A DNA stretch of 64,000 bases from Bedellia somnulentella (GCA_963576735.1 OY755170.1:24660875-24724874); one strand, 5' to 3'. Shown: positions 10,057-21,937, counted from the stretch's first letter. Program-made: numbers and translations. Notes: generated from the sequence alone by a model not told the origin.

Positions 10057-10479
10057 TGAGAGGTTTTCTTTTTGAGAAATAAAAAAACAACATAGTTTCC
10101 TAGAGCTCTGTAGATGGCGTTGATGTAACTATGTTACTTACCACACAATTTCGCCACACAATAATTTCGCCAATGTCAACGTTAAAAACATGTGTCACAG
10201 CACAATAGAGTAACTTTTTGGCGAGTAAAAACAACAAAAAGAATGTTAAATATAAGTACCGTCTTTGTTTATTTACTTTTAAGCTATCTTGGCTTAAACT
10301 GATGTTAATTTAGACTTTCAAATCAGAACGTTTTTATGTACGTTCCGTTTTACGATATCATTACATCCAAGTGTGAAAAACGGTGTTACGTTCCGTTCCT
10401 ACCAGTAACATAGCAAGTCTGGCGCCATCTATCCTGAGAACAGGGAAGAAGAAAAAAAGAAAAAAAGGAAAACCTCCCA
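10057..10479. mobile_element. MITE family M1, complete copy
   Basis: This 423-bp non-coding element has imperfect terminal inverted repeats (TGAGAGGTTTTC / GAAAACCTCCCA). The same sequence occurs inverted at 16763-19263, where it is split by another insertion. The target duplication is ambiguous, so the superfamily is not assigned. Confidence 0.75.
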
Positions 10480-10599
10480 TTAAAATATCACATTTGTGTG
10501 ATTTGGACCAACGTATCGGAGATTCTATGCCTGTACCAAGTGAAAATGTTAAGAGTTAATAAGGATAGTTTTCATAATTCCTTGTTCCTAGTTGTAATT

Positions 10600-11189
10600 G
10601 GCCTAGACCTCGCTTTTTTAACATACCCTTTTTATATTATAAATCGATAAAGGACATCAAACTCAACAACTTTGCCTATGGAATGCCTATCTAAAATATT
10701 GTAATTTTCAAAATATAATAATAATTAAAAATTGTCGTACCTAGTTCAAACTGAGAATGTATACAATGAGATTCCTTGCTTCAGTGAAAATAAAAAATAA
10801 AAAAAAAACATTTGATATATGCTTTTCGCTCTGTAAACAAAAATATAACTTCTTTCTGTATTTTCCAGTTGTATTGATCGTCGTTGAAAAATAATATCAT
10901 GAAAATAAACCGGTAAGCAAGCGATTGAACTGGAAAATACCAAAAGAGGTTATGTTTTTGTTTACACCATAGATCAAATGTTTTTTTTTTATTTTTTATT
11001 TTCACTGAAGCAAGGAATCTCATTGTATACATTCTCAGTTTGAACTAGGTACGACAATTTTTAATTATTATTATATTTTGAAAATTACAATATTTTAGAT
11101 AGGCATTCCATGGGCAAAGTTGTTTAGTTTGATGTCCTTTATCGATTTATAATATAAAAAGGGTATGTTATAAAAGCGAGGTCTAGGCC
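10600..11189. mobile_element. Foldback (palindromic) DNA transposon, copy B
   Basis: This 590-bp element is nearly identical to copy A 1.2 kb away, in the same spacer orientation. Arms are 10600-10870 and 10928-11189. The target duplication is AATT. Near-identity of arms and copies suggests recent activity or local duplication; the different flanking tetramers favour independent insertion. Confidence 0.85.
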
Positions 11190-11473
11190 AATTGAAACAT
11201 ATTTCAGATTATCTCTTTTTAACGATTTTTTTACTGTTTTTAAATTTACAATAATATTCACTCAATACTTTACACACATCTACACTCTACTTACACTATA
11301 TACACAATACTACAAACCTTACAACAACCATTATCAGTTAAAGAGCAACTTTTTAAAATGTATAATTTATTTTTATATGTTTTATATTCATTCACATTTT
11401 TTATTCTTTGCATCAATAGTTTGACCACAAAGTGTGATTATGTTTATTTATCTTTTCATTATACTTTACGTTC

Positions 11474-14400
11474 ATGGCCACCATAGATCTTTTGGACCAA
11501 ATTGATAATAAGTACGAAGTAAAGTGTCACTCTCTTGATGCACAGGATATATGCGGTAATATATTAAAAAAATATACATTCAAAACATTGCACGTCAATA
11601 AAAGAAGCTTAAATAAAAATTTTGACCAACTGGTTCTTGCGCTTCAACGTTTAAACTTTAATTTAGACGCAGTAATCCTGAGTGTATGTTGGCTCCAAAA
11701 AACACCCACTATCCACGAGCTGAAAGGGTATACTAAATTTCACACTAATAAATATATTAATAAATCCGGTGGCGTGGTAATATACGTTCATGACTCATGG
11801 TCAGCTAGTGGTGTTGAGCTTAATGTTGATGAAGCTAACAGTATCCTTGTAAATGTTGGAGAAATCTTTTCTATTGTAGGAATTTATCGCCCTCCTTCCT
11901 ACCGCGACCCAAGTACTTTTATTAACTCCTTAGAAATTAATTTAAAATCGGCTTATTCCGATTATCCACCCTAAAAATCCTCCCTAAGTCGGATATTCGG
12001 AAACGCATGTCCGATTATCCACCCTGAACGGGGTGGATAATCGGAATTCATAATAAAATGTTTCTTCCGATTTTTTACCCCAAGTACAGTCATTCACAGA
12101 AACATACTCACAACCTGGTCCAAGAAACTTCAACAGAGATATACATACCTACTTTCCTACTTACAGTCTGAATAAAATTATCCTGGTGGAAAGTTTTAAT
12201 TTAATATTTATTGTTAAACGAAAAACTTAAGTAATCTTAAAAAAAAAATAAAAAAATTGCAGGTAAGCACCTGTAGATTTGGGTGAAAACCATTTAAATT
12301 GACTGTTGTGACAAATGAAACCATAACAAGAAAGAAACTCGTAACACAAAAAATAACAAAATTAAAACTTAGGGTCTTTTCACCACTGACCCACAATAAA
12401 TAATAATTTACATGTTCCTGTAAAGGACTGTACGTAGTCAGGGTAGAAAATCGGAAGAAACATTTTATTATGAATTCCGATTATCCACCCCGTTCAGGGT
12501 GGATAATCGGACATGCGTTTCCGAATATCCGACTTAGGGAGGATTTTTTAGGGTGGATAATCGGAATAAGCCTTAAAATCCTGTAAACATAATCCAAATC
12601 TTATTATTGGCGGAGATATGAACATCGATATATTGGGTCCAGCAGCAACCAGTAAACATGCTTTAGACTATTTCGATGTCATGACTGAAAAAGGTCTTGT
12701 ATCAGGAATTGACAAACCTACTCACGGTAAGGCGTGTCTTGATCATTTCTTTGTTCCATCAACATGTCGAGCAGAGTCTATTGTCTGCTCCTCTGATCTT
12801 ACTGACCATTTTCTATGCATGGTAGGAATCACATGTGACACCAAAGAACGCAGTAAAACTAAAAATAAAACAAGGATCAAAATAAATGTAGATTTAATTA
12901 AAAATGACCTTCAGAATACTGATTGGAGCACTATCTTAAACAGCGAAATGGATGACGCAGTCAAACTGTTCTCCTCAAAAATTCACTCTGTCGTAGATAA
13001 ACATACGTCAATAATAGCAGTTTCTCGTAGAGATGTAATTCTAGCTCCATGGGTCACTCATGGACTTTTAAAGTGTTCAAAACAACGTGACAAACTACAT
13101 ATGGACTTTCGGAAGGATCCGGATAACCCTATCAAAAAACTTATTTTCACCAGGTATAGAAATTTTTATATTCAATTACTTAGGAAAATTAAATCGGAAT
13201 ACTATGCCAATAAACTGAATGAAAATAAAAAATGTACTAAAGGACTCTGGAAAACCATTAATTCCATAACACACAAGTCCGCTAACAAGGATGAAGCCGA
13301 AACCCTAATTTCACTAAAGGAATCCGAAGTAAAGTCAGTTAATCATGTTAACGAATTTTTTCTCGGATTCGGGCAAACATTAGCAGACAAAACTTTGTCA
13401 TCACTTAATGAATCTGAAGAGTCACTAGCTTCCAAAATAAAAACTAATAATCACTCCCCACTCTTTTCGCTCTTTCTCTCGCCGACTGATCCTGAGGAAA
13501 TTATAGAACTTATACTTGCTTTGGAACCACAAAAAGCCCCGGGTTTAGATGGAATCAGTAATGAACTGACTAAATCTCTTGCCCCACTTATAGCCTTGCC
13601 TTTATCTAGCATCTTCAATAAAAGTATACTGAATGGTTCTTTTCCGAAACAGTGGAAGACTTCATTAGTGAAACCTATCTACAAATCTGGTGATAAACGT
13701 ATACCTGGTAATTACCGTCCTATCACATTACTAGGGGTTTTCTCCAAACTTCTAGAGAGATTAATTAATGATAGGTTAGTCAAATATCTAGAGTCAAACA
13801 ATTTGCTTATGGAAAACCAATTCGGCTTTCGAAGGGGTAGATCTACTGAGGATGCGATAGGACTAATGGTTGATATTGTATCAAATCATCTTGATCGTGG
13901 TCGTAAAGCACTAGGAGTATTCTTGGATCTGGCCAAGGCGTTCGACACCGTGTCCATTAAGATCTTGCTTAAAAAATGGAAGCTTTAGGTATTCGCGGAG
14001 TAGCTATCAACTGGTTTACAAGCTATCTTACCGGGAGAAAACAGTGCACCAAGATTGGTAGTGCAATTAGTTCTCTTGGTGATGTATCTTATGGCGTACC
14101 ACAGGGTAGTATACTCGGGCCAACACTGTTCTTAATATATATTAATGACATTTGCTCTAAAGTTATGTTAAATGCAGACATTGTATGCTACGCTGATGAT
14201 ACTGCCATAATTTTTCAGGGGAACTCTTGGGAAGATGTACAAGTAACTGCACAGCTAGGTCTTTCGCAAATATCTAACTGGCTGAAAATAAATCTTTTAA
14301 GCCTTAACGTATCAAAAACGCACTTTTTGTGTTTTCACAAGACTAAGTCGTCAGCCCCACCTTCGAACCTAACCACTGTAAAAATCCACGATGTAATGTG

Positions 14401-15073
14401 CTCAAATGTCAATTCATCAACACATCCATGTACATGTGCTTCTATAAATAAAACTAAAAATGACAAATATCTAGGAATTAACATTGATGAAAATTTAAAT
14501 TTTAAGGAGCATATCTCCATCACTTCCTCTAGAGTACGAAAATTGATATTTGCTATGAAACTTCTTCGAGAGGTCACTGAGGGAAGGGTTCTCAAGATGG
14601 TGTATTATGCTTTGTGCCAATCCGTACTGAACTATTGCATTTTGATTTGGGGTGGATGTGCTGTTTCAGTCCTCATAATATTAGAAAGGGCCCAAAGGGC
14701 TGTGCTAAAAACCCTTCTCCGGAAACCTCGCAGATATTCCACATCACTTTTATTCGCAGATTCAGAAGTTCTAAGCGTACGCAAACTATTTATTTTGAAA
14801 GCAGTGTTGTATGCTCACCGTAATATAGCTCAAAGTCCATTATATAAAGAACTGTTGAAAAAACGAAAATTTACAATTCCTGTACCTTCTTTTATAACCA
14901 GTTTTGGCCAACGATTTAGAAATTTTTTGTCCCCTTTTATGTACAATAAATTAATTTCCAAATTTCCTGACTTAAAATCTTATGGTAACTGGGATTTTAA
15001 AAAGAAGGTATCTGCTATAATTATGGAAATCAGTTTTGATGAAGCGGAATCTTTGTTAAAAGTATTGAATTAA
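11474..15073 (+). pseudogene. CR1/L2-like ORF2, interrupted by a MITE and one 1-base frameshift
   Basis: The first segment (11474-11949) is the endonuclease N-terminus (LHVNKRSLNKNFDQL, then GGVVIYVHDSW). The second starts after the MITE and resumes in the same frame with IIGGDMNIDILGP, the endonuclease GDxN site at about 12604-12640. The RT runs to 13988 and continues in another frame to 15073, with the YADD codons at 14189-14200. The switch lies in an A6 run at 13971-13976; one more A would restore the frame. The MITE brought a duplicated TTAAAATC, and removing the MITE plus one duplicate keeps the frame open. So the copy is disabled by two identifiable events. Confidence 0.82.
11950..12572. 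mobile_element. MITE with ~131-bp terminal inverted repeats and 8-bp target duplication
   Basis: Arms 11950-12080 and 12441-12572 are almost perfect inverted copies beginning GGCTTATTCCGATTATCC. The target TTAAAATC is present at 11942-11949 and 12573-12580. Within each arm TCCGATTATCCACC occurs twice directly and once inverted, a plausible set of transposase-binding sites. Eight-base duplications occur in hAT, P and Merlin families; the GG terminus is unlike hAT. The interior is AT-rich and non-coding. Confidence 0.88.
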
Positions 15074-15090
15074 TATTGCTCTTTAATAAA

Positions 15091-15168
15091 CACACACACA
15101 CACACACATACACACACACACACACTCACACACACACATACACGCGCGCGCGCACAAACACGCATCTC
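15091..15168. repeat. (CA)n / (CG)n microsatellite
   Basis: A CACACA tract with TACAC interruptions and a CGCGCGCG stretch forms the tail of the LINE ending at 15073. Confidence 0.9.
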
Positions 15169-15169
15169 T

Positions 15170-16760
15170 CTCAGTTATTATAATATATAACTGTTTTTTC
15201 TTTTACCTTGTTTCTTTGTGGCAGTTAATATTATTATATTATTTTTTATGTTTTTGTAGTCTAACAATCTTAAAATTAAAATTAAGTGAAATGTACAATT
15301 TTATTACTAAGATCTCTTTTTGTAAACAATTAATTAGTAAGCTTTTTTTGGTAGTTTTTGTTTTACCGATCCCTGCGATACAGGCTCCGCCTAGTGCAAG
15401 GATCATCAATTTACTATGTATCTGTAATTTTTGGTGTGTTAATAAACTGTTTTTTTTTTTGGTTATGAAGCAAAGGTATATGAAGATACATATGAAGAAA
15501 AGCTAAGCATATTTCGTAATATTGCCAACTATCTGCGACTGATCAAAACAGGTTTTACTCATCAATACAGGTTTATATGCAGTATTTTTAAATTATATAC
15601 AGTCTAAATAGGCTCAATTAAAAAAAAAAACTTTTTTTCAACTAAAGTATAAAGTAATTACTAAGTACTTATATTCACGTCGAATATTCCCATTGGGTAA
15701 GGCAGAGACCATCGATCTCCATATTGCATGGCATGATAATGAAAAATCTCTCATGCTTCTGTCAGTTCCATCACAATAATTCTTCTGTATATGCTCTTTT
15801 ACCCTTCTTCTCAATTCAGTATGACGATGCATGATTAGTTCTCAGTTTTAATGTTAATACAATACGCAGCATAATTTGGATATCCCTTGAATATCTTTGC
15901 TATAAATATAAATTATTCCAATGTGAATAAATAGTAGAAATTTACTTTATATGAGGTCTGAAATTATTCTTATAAATATCGAAAACGAGTATCCAAATTT
16001 TCAGAAATATATTTTTTTATCGTTCTTGTAATTGGTGATGGTTCTCCACTACATGCGCATCGCCCAACAATCACATCACATATAATCCCTACACCCATGA
16101 AAAGAATTGGGTAAGTAGTATTTTAAACCACACTTAACTAAAATATATATCCGTACGTATTAGTATTAGACTCTCTAAGACTCACACGTTTGTTTACGCC
16201 GTATAGCCCCGATTGGGTGGCTGAGTTACTAATGATTCTGAACATACGTGTAACCAACGGCCGTCGGTTCTGCGTGAAATGTGCCTTGCCCATTGCCACT
16301 TAACAACTCGTATTGTAACTCTTTGTATAGAAATTATTTTTATAGGGGAAAGATACCAATTTTACCCTAAAGGGGTAAAAACGGGGTTAAGTTTTTGTTA
16401 AAATTGTCTCATTTCTGTACCTAAAAACTTAAAATTTAGTATAGGGTTTCCTTCTATCCTACTAATCCTTTTATGATATAAATACGTATATAAAAAGTAA
16501 TTCTGGAAATGCATGCCCTAAAAGGTTGAAATTGGGGTTTGAAGTTATTATGTATTTTTCGTCAATCCTGGACTTAGTAGTATGAACATTAGTATTTTTG
16601 TTTTCGATTATACGAGTAATTGATAATAACTATTTAGGGAAGAGGGAAATACTTTCCTCATGGGGGTATAATTTTTGAAGTTATTAATGTTTGGTAGTTT
16701 GGTAGTCAATCACGCCTGAACTACAGGAACTAGGTCTTATGTCACGCGGATGAAGTTATT
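15170..16760. other. Intergenic DNA with old repeat pieces
   Basis: Apart from the RTE scrap (15655-15840) and a SINE-1 scrap on the minus strand (16183-16265), this region holds an interspersed GGGGTAAAAACGGGGTTAAG-type repeat (about 16340-16700). No gene is supported. Confidence 0.45.
15655..15840 (-). pseudogene. RTE-like LINE 3' fragment
   Basis: The minus strand encodes ELRRRVKEHIQKNYCDGT followed by WRSMVSALPNGN and a stop, the C-terminal end of the RTE-like ORF with the CCCAATGGG hairpin. It is 5'-truncated and degenerate. Confidence 0.7.
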
Positions 16761-17127
16761 AATGAGAGGTTTTCCTTTTTTTTCTTTTTTTCTTCTTCCC
16801 TGTTTTAAGGATAGATGGCGCCAGACTTGCTATGTTACTGGTAGGAACGGAACTTCACACCGTTTTTCACACTTGGATGTAATGATATCGTAAAACGGAA
16901 CGTACATAAAAACGTTCTGATTTGAAAGTCTAAATAAATATCAGTTTAAGCCAAGATAGCTTATAAGTAAATAAACAAAGACGGTATTTATATTTAACAT
17001 TCTTTTTGTTGTTTTTACTAGCCAAAAAGTTACTCTATGGTGATGTGACACATGTTTTTAAAGTTGACATTGGCGAAATTATTGTGGCAACACGATTGAG
17101 GCCACGAAGAAAAAATTTAAGTAAGTA

Positions 17128-19178
17128 CAGATCCACAATCTTTTCTTGGCCGGCGGCGACACTGGTACTATTGTCGCCATTTTGAAATTTCGGCCTGTCA
17201 TTGTCAGTTAGTTCATAACTAAATAAAAATTATAGGGTGAACTACGTATAAATTATCACTTTCATTAATATTTTTTGTAGTGGAAACTTTTTTTTAACGA
17301 TAATTATTTTTATCATGTATCTTTGCTTATTAATAAACGCTTTTGTTTCCGGTATTTGATAGAAAAATTAAATAAAATTATTACTTATTTTGTTAAATTT
17401 TATCTTAGTAGGCTAACACTGTCTGAAAAGTTGTGCGCACTTAAATAGCGGTGCGGGTTACGGGAAGTGGGAAATAGCTCCCGAATAAGATTTCACTTCG
17501 TATACACTGATGCGTGGGTTCTAATCCCAATGCGCGAATGTACCAATGTGTAATTTCTTATGTCAAACATAACTGTCTGACATATATATATATAAAAATA
17601 TAAGGCTGTCAACAGCAAAAGAAAAGTGCCCATAGATTCACTGAACCAGCAAAATGAATGACCCAAACGATTTCTAATGTTTATAATATTTTTTTCTGTG
17701 CCACCTTTTTAGGGTATCTATTAGCCGTGTGTAGGTCCGGCTCGGTGGATTCAAATGATTCGAATCCCTGCGTGAGCCTGATTGGCCTAACCGGCCCCAC
17801 TCTTTCTTATCAGGTGCAGGTTCGCTTAACCGGGCCGCTCCGCACCGGCTCGGTTTTATTGTTTTCGAACAACAGGCTCAGGCATCAGGTTCAGGATCGG
17901 TTCGATTATTACCGTTACATTTGCTTTGCTTGCTGAATGTGAGAGCGAGACAAGAATGTAATACAATTTGAACTCGGGAGACAGAGACGAAAAGAGAGTT
18001 GTCCTTTTTTGTTCTTTGTTTGCCAATTTCGTTTAATAGATTTATCAATCTTTTCATAAATAATGGTGTTTATAGTGATATTATGAATACGATAGTGTTT
18101 TATGTTGTGTCACTTTCTGATTTGCATATATTTATGTGTAGATATTGTTATAAGATGTTGTTAAGATGTTTCTAAATATATATTTTTTTTACATATAGAT
18201 ATTTTTATGTTAGCGAACATAGCCTTTACCCAAACAGAATCATTATACATATGAGATAATTGATTTTTAAATGTATGTCAACAGCAATCGTTACGTTCCG
18301 TAAGCGTGGTATTTTTTGGTTGTTTGATTCAGTTCCGAATTTCATAACCGAGCCGGATTCGATAAGCGGTCCGGCCCGGTTAAGAGGATTCAGTACCGGA
18401 ACTGAGCCTGAACCTGGTGATTCGAATCCCCTCGCGGAGCTGGATCTACCCAAGCCTAGTATCTATGTGTGAATATAAAATGTAAAAGACAGTACACGAC
18501 AAGGTAAGCCTCTGATTTACAGGATTAAAAAAATGATTTTATGTAGTTACCCACTTTTTAAACTCTGAGTGTCACAAACAACAAATCCTTGAGTATAAAA
18601 TAATGAAACAGTTTGCAGAGAAGTACAATTGACATTGTTATCGCTATTAGCAATCTCTTCCAGACAACATTTGGGAGGTAAGATCAGCAAATTTAGGATA
18701 CACTGTCATTCGGGTAGACATAACAGACAAGGGCAAAAATAAATAAATATAATTAGCTTACATTAAAACGAACTTGTTTACTTACAATGATAGTTATTAC
18801 ATACATAAATACATATACTCTAAAAGGTTTAGCCAGAGCTAAGAAACTTAGAAACTCCTCAGCCACTTTTTGAAAGCTGAGTGGGGTAAAGATAGTAAAA
18901 TAAAGGTTGTTGGTCTGGTCTGGTCTCCAATCGCATCGCCCAAAAGTCTCTTAAAAGCCCCAATACCGTTAGTTGCCTATTACGTACACCCACCGGCAAA
19001 TGGTTATTAATTGAATGAATATTATATAAATTGTTTTATTCAGACATTTCAATACATAAATAAATTAGCCTGTATGATGTAAAATTATTTCCCTTATAAT
19101 GGTAAAATTTTATTTACTGGCAATACTAATTTCGATGACAGCGACGCCCTTACCGGCCAAGAAATCTATGTGGATCTG
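17128..19178. mobile_element. 2.05-kb TA-flanked non-autonomous element nested in the M1 MITE
   Basis: Inverted ends begin CAGATCCACA and include TTTCTTGGCCGG. TA flanks both sides (17126-17127 and 19179-19180), as in Tc1/mariner-type transposition. No transposase frame is present. Inside, GC-rich stretches at about 17725-17905 and 18340-18465 are imperfect inverted copies of each other (CTTAACCGGGCCG, CCGGCTCGGTT), suggesting a further foldback-like unit. A SINE-2 (18799-19003) is also inside. Confidence 0.65.
18799..19003 (-). mobile_element. SINE-2, degenerate
   Basis: This reads as GTTTAGCCAGAGCTAAG, CTCAGCCACTTTTTGAAAG and TCCAATCGCATCGCCC on the plus strand, the reverse of SINE-2. Confidence 0.75.
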
Positions 19179-19263
19179 TAACGTCTTGTAGTTACATCAA
19201 CGCCATCTACAGAGCTCTAGGAAACTATGTTGGTTTTATATTTCTCAAAAAGAAAACCCCTCA

Positions 19264-20700
19264 TTACATTTTACACCCTGAGGGATTTTTTGTATAAATC
19301 TATTTTAGAAACTTTTCGTGAATGAAGCAGACTTGAACTTGGCATGATTTTACATACCGATAATTTCCATGAATCCTTTTCAGCTACAAACTTGGGTTTA
19401 AACAAAAATAAATATAACGAGTCTCGCCCTTAAAGGATTTCGGGGTAGCAAGAATTAATGAGTAATTTTTTTGAGCAGAAGTGGCAATGCTCAATGCTTT
19501 CTTAACTTTAATTTTCATTGTGTTTGTATGAAAAATAAAGTTTATATTTGTTACATAATGTGTGCAACAATTATATGTGCTATATTTCAAAAATTACTCA
19601 CTAAATCTTGTTTAAACCAGTTTACGTTGATATTACATTGATTTGTGATCTACCGCATACATTTTATTGTAATTTGTCACTTTAACATTTTAATTGTTAA
19701 AAGGACACCAATTACCACATTGGGATTTTATATCTTACAGAATTCAATTTTTAAGAATAGATGGTTCGAGACCCCTCGATGATTAAAAATATTTAAGTTT
19801 AGTTACGAATAATCTATATTTTACGATTTGTATTAGAACCTTGAAGCGGTCTACCGTTTTTATATACATATATATTTACAACTACTGTATGTATCATACA
19901 TATCAACAGCAATATATTTTATTGCTGTGATGTGTGTGACACACAACAGTCAGACAGACAGATCAATAAGGGTTTCCTTTTTTCCATTCGACTATGAAAC
20001 CCTAAAAAATATACTGCAATTACTATGTGAAATAAAACAAATTACTTTAGAATCAACGAAATAGATATGTGGGAAGGTACTTATAAGTGATGGATGCTAT
20101 GCTCGTACGAACATATAATACGTATAAATAAATATTGTTTGTACTATGGTCCTTTCTTTTTATGCAAAATCATAAGAACGTCTTAGGTACCTCCACTTTC
20201 AGTTCTATTTCTACGTAAGTATAATTTGTGTGTTATTTTCTTTTTTATCTTTAGTCTCTAAACTAAACCTATTCGGCTATTTATTTTCAATGTGGGCTCT
20301 AAGCAAACGGATATCCGTATTCTTGAACTAAAAAAAATAAAAATGTTTTATTTACTCCTTATTTACTCTGTCGCTTGTCCAATCCAGATTCCTGTTTGAT
20401 TTGATGCACAGAGTGAATAACACTACGTTTTAGTTTGATGTTTAATCTGTGACTGTTTGTGCCTAAAATTTAGCTGTGCTATTTCACTGCCATTTCAATT
20501 AAGGGTTTCTATTTTATGAACACTTTGTTAGTATATTTATCGTTATTATATTCATCGTAGGGTTACCGCGGAACCGATTCTGCGCAATTTAGATAGGCTT
20601 TTGTTGGTTGAGAGCCACTTTCGCTTGACACGTCGCCTCAAACACGCTCCGGCATTCGGTCTATTCGGCTGCCTAAATTGTTGTGAGTTTGTTTTATTGA
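19264..20700 (+). other. Upstream region of the phosphatase gene
   Basis: This holds the likely promoter and 5' UTR of the phosphatase gene. I see no clear TATA box. A GGGTTTC..GAAACCC scrap near 19968-20005 resembles a common interspersed repeat. Open frames extending upstream of 20712 start at non-ATG codons and are not supported. Confidence 0.35.
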
Positions 20701-20701
20701 A

Positions 20702-20710
20702 ATGTTATAA
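20702..20710 (+). promoter_or_regulatory. Minimal upstream ORF (ATG TTA TAA)
   Basis: A two-codon upstream ORF ends one base before the main start codon. If transcribed, it could reduce initiation at 20712 or require reinitiation. Its presence in the mature 5' UTR is assumed, not shown. Confidence 0.4.
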
Positions 20711-20711
20711 G

Positions 20712-20798
20712 ATGGGTGACGAAAATATGACGCCTGTAACTGTTGAAGAGGAGTATGCGGACATCGTGAACAGAAATGCGTGGTGCGCAATCTACCAG
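20712..20798 (+). CDS. Ptp61F: Non-receptor tyrosine phosphatase (PTP1B/TC-PTP type), exon 1
   Basis: This exon encodes 29 residues ending NAWCAIYQ, the start of a class I protein tyrosine phosphatase domain of the PTPN1/PTPN2 family. These enzymes act at the ER and nucleus and dampen insulin-receptor and JAK/STAT signalling. ATG at 20712 has A at -3 and G at +4, a good context. The donor GTAAAT joins exon 2 in phase 0 through a 101-nt intron. The symbol follows the fly member of the family; orthology is inferred from the domain only. Confidence 0.9.
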
Positions 20799-20899
20799 GT
20801 AAATATAAAAAAAAACTTAACAAACTTAACTTAACAAACTTTATGCACGCTTCTAAAAGTTTTACGTGTGTTATTTATTGTGTACGCGTTGATCCGCAG

Positions 20900-21061
20900 A
20901 AAATCGGACATGAGTCGCTGGCATATCCTTATACTATTGTGGAAGCAAAGAAGCCGCAGAATAAGCCGCTGAATCGTTACCGTGATGTCAACCCGTACGA
21001 TCATAGCCGCATCACCCTCAAGAGGTGTGATCAAGACTATATCAACGCCAATTTGGTCAAG
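20900..21061 (+). CDS. Ptp61F: Non-receptor tyrosine phosphatase, exon 2 (phosphotyrosine loop)
   Basis: These 54 residues include NRYRDVNPYDHSRITL and QDYINANLVK. NRYRDVxPxDxSR is the phosphotyrosine-recognition loop and DYINA the conserved block of PTP domains. The acceptor is GATCCGCAG and the donor GTAAGT, phase 0. Exon 3 lies 30 kb downstream. Confidence 0.95.
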
Positions 21062-21603
21062 GTAAGTGCTTAACTAACTTTCAGTCAAGTTTAATAGAAT
21101 ATTTTGTATTATACACATGTTTTTTTTTTCATTACCATGATAAACCTACTAATAACTTTGTTTAAAAAGTTGTTAGCCAACTTTTTGTTCAACTGAAGTT
21201 TTTTTAATTAGAAATTTTATATTGTGTTATTTATATTTTCTACTTTCTGCCTAGCTAGATCTTTATTTTTGTTATTTGACAGCAAAATCTATTTTCTATG
21301 TATGTCATACAATGAGATTGCTACTACTATGAGACAATATAAGATAATGTGATACTCGTTTAAGCAGATATCATTTTACATGACAAAATACAGAATTTTC
21401 AATTGGATTTACATAAAAACCTTTGGCATTGATCATTTGTTTAATAAATAACATGAAACAAAGACTTTTAAACTTTTTTAATATGTTTGCTCTTTTGTGA
21501 TTGTTTTTCTTCTTGTCAGTATTATTTTAAAACTGCATGTTAATCCAAAGTATATCTTTTTTAAATTACAACCATCACATACAACAAAAACATAATAAAG
21601 TAT

Positions 21604-21729
21604 TGTTTGTGATGGCTCCCCAACCGCATCATCCAAAAACCACTTAAAAAGCCTCATACCCTTAGTTGCCTCTTACAACACCCGTGGGTAGAAAGGGGTA
21701 GTGACATTCTAAGCTGGCACTGCACAGGC
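21604..21729 (-). mobile_element. SINE-2, partial
   Basis: The plus strand reads CCAACCGCATCATCC, GTTGCCTCTTACAACACCC and AAGCTGGCACTGCACAG, the 5' half of SINE-2 reversed. It is antisense to the phosphatase gene. Confidence 0.75.
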
Positions 21730-21784
21730 TATGAAAATTATTTTATATAAACTTAAGTACTATAAGTAATATCACTTTTTCATA

Positions 21785-21860
21785 CATACAATCATGCCAT
21801 TGGTTCCTATTGGGGTAGGCAGAGAGGTAGTTCACCACTTTGTATGATCCTGATAAATCT
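21785..21860 (-). repeat. RTE-like 3'-tail fragment
   Basis: This contains CATACATACAATC, then TTCCTATTGGGGTAGGCAGAG, the reverse complement of the RTE tail and hairpin. Confidence 0.75.
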
Positions 21861-21937
21861 CTAGCTTAGATAGATAGATTATAAAAATGGTTTCCGCAAT
21901 TGGTCACTACAGGGCCATTTCACGTGGGCCACGGCCG

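Larger units (their letters stand above)
11474..15170 (+). mobile_element. CR1/L2-group (Daphne-like) LINE, nearly intact, with nested MITE
   Basis: The element encodes endonuclease, reverse transcriptase and C-terminal region over about 3.0 kb once the MITE at 11950-12572 is discounted. It ends with AATAAA and a (CA)n tract (15091-15168). The 5' boundary and any ORF1 were not located; sequence between 11190 and 11473 is AT-rich and uninformative. The clade is inferred from protein style (FGFRRGRSTEDA, GVPQGSILGPTLF, LLKK-MEALGIRG). Confidence 0.8.
16763..19263. mobile_element. MITE family M1, second copy (inverted), split by a 2-kb element
   Basis: Segments 16763-17127 and 19179-19263 together match the reverse complement of 10057-10479. 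The intact copy keeps the uninterrupted site TAAGTAAC, which here is split at TA. The repeat outlined by the two halves shows the insertion is nested and younger. Confidence 0.75.

Noticed and set aside
8830..11189. Foldback pair as a segmental inverted duplication of host DNA
   Set aside because: Both copies have defined identical termini and separate 4-bp target duplications, one inside a SINE.
17658..17936. Open frame of 92 codons
   Set aside because: It runs through the GC-rich inverted stretches of the nested element and has no protein-like pattern.
20601..20711. N-terminal extension of the phosphatase upstream of 20712
   Set aside because: It opens only with TTG, and the extra residues do not resemble the family; ATG 20712 has good context and the expected N-terminus follows.
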